From Archegozetes longisetosus (taxonomy: Eukaryota; Arthropoda; Arachnida; Sarcoptiformes; Trhypochthoniidae), in the NCBI GenBank assembly GCA_018873245.2, contig JAEMBT020000003.1, forward strand, positions 7,769,843 through 7,833,842: DNA of 64,000 nt, in the 5' to 3' direction. Under the pieces are notes generated by a model that saw nothing but the letters and a program-made list of their open reading frames with translations, did no database searches and was not told where the DNA came from. A program made the translations under genes and the position numbers. This document shows positions 64,000-64,000 of the stretch, piece after piece; position 1 is the stretch's first letter; each line of letters starts with the position of its first letter.

Positions 64000-64000
64000 T

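Overview
The window is nuclear DNA of an AT-rich (roughly one third G+C by eye) bilaterian invertebrate. Evidence: spliced genes with GT-AG introns, many of 65-100 bp, animal-only families (Popeye, tau/MAP, Eps8), a metazoan-type [2Fe-2S] ferrochelatase, long gene-poor spacers and (AG)n microsatellites. I cannot fix the phylum. There is no prokaryotic operon, CRISPR array, rRNA, convincing tRNA or intact transposon.

Layout. 1-29,000 is mostly gene-free AT-rich DNA. It holds one good minus-strand first coding exon (2625-2858) with a GC-richer 5' flank, small GC-rich islands (about 3.8-4.1 kb and 16.9-17.3 kb), microsatellites and short palindromic repeats. 29.2-49.5 kb is a gene cluster: an intronless Popeye-domain gene (+, 29277-30014); tail to tail with it a five-exon tau/MAP gene (-, 33201-30330); then an 18-exon Eps8 gene (-, 42794-35921); and a six-exon ferrochelatase gene (+, 46852-49425). 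All three spliced models were rebuilt by hand, and every exon junction keeps phase: 237, 858 and 416 aa. 49.5-64 kb is again sparse, with only weak candidate exons (about 56.0, 56.7, 58.9-59.2, 59.5-59.9 and 63.1 kb).

Function. The neighbours do not form one pathway. Eps8 (actin capping and bundling, Rac signalling) and tau/MAP (microtubule binding) are both cytoskeletal and lie head to tail. Popeye is a membrane cAMP-effector family, and ferrochelatase is the last mitochondrial step of haem synthesis. The most notable points are: a Popeye protein whose cAMP-binding signature is altered; a tau gene whose two inter-repeat introns fall at the same phase-1 position of the repeat; an Eps8 PTB domain completed by a 36-nt microexon; a degenerate Eps8 SH3 ligand surface; and small MITE-like palindromes. 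I found no convincing new multi-gene system.
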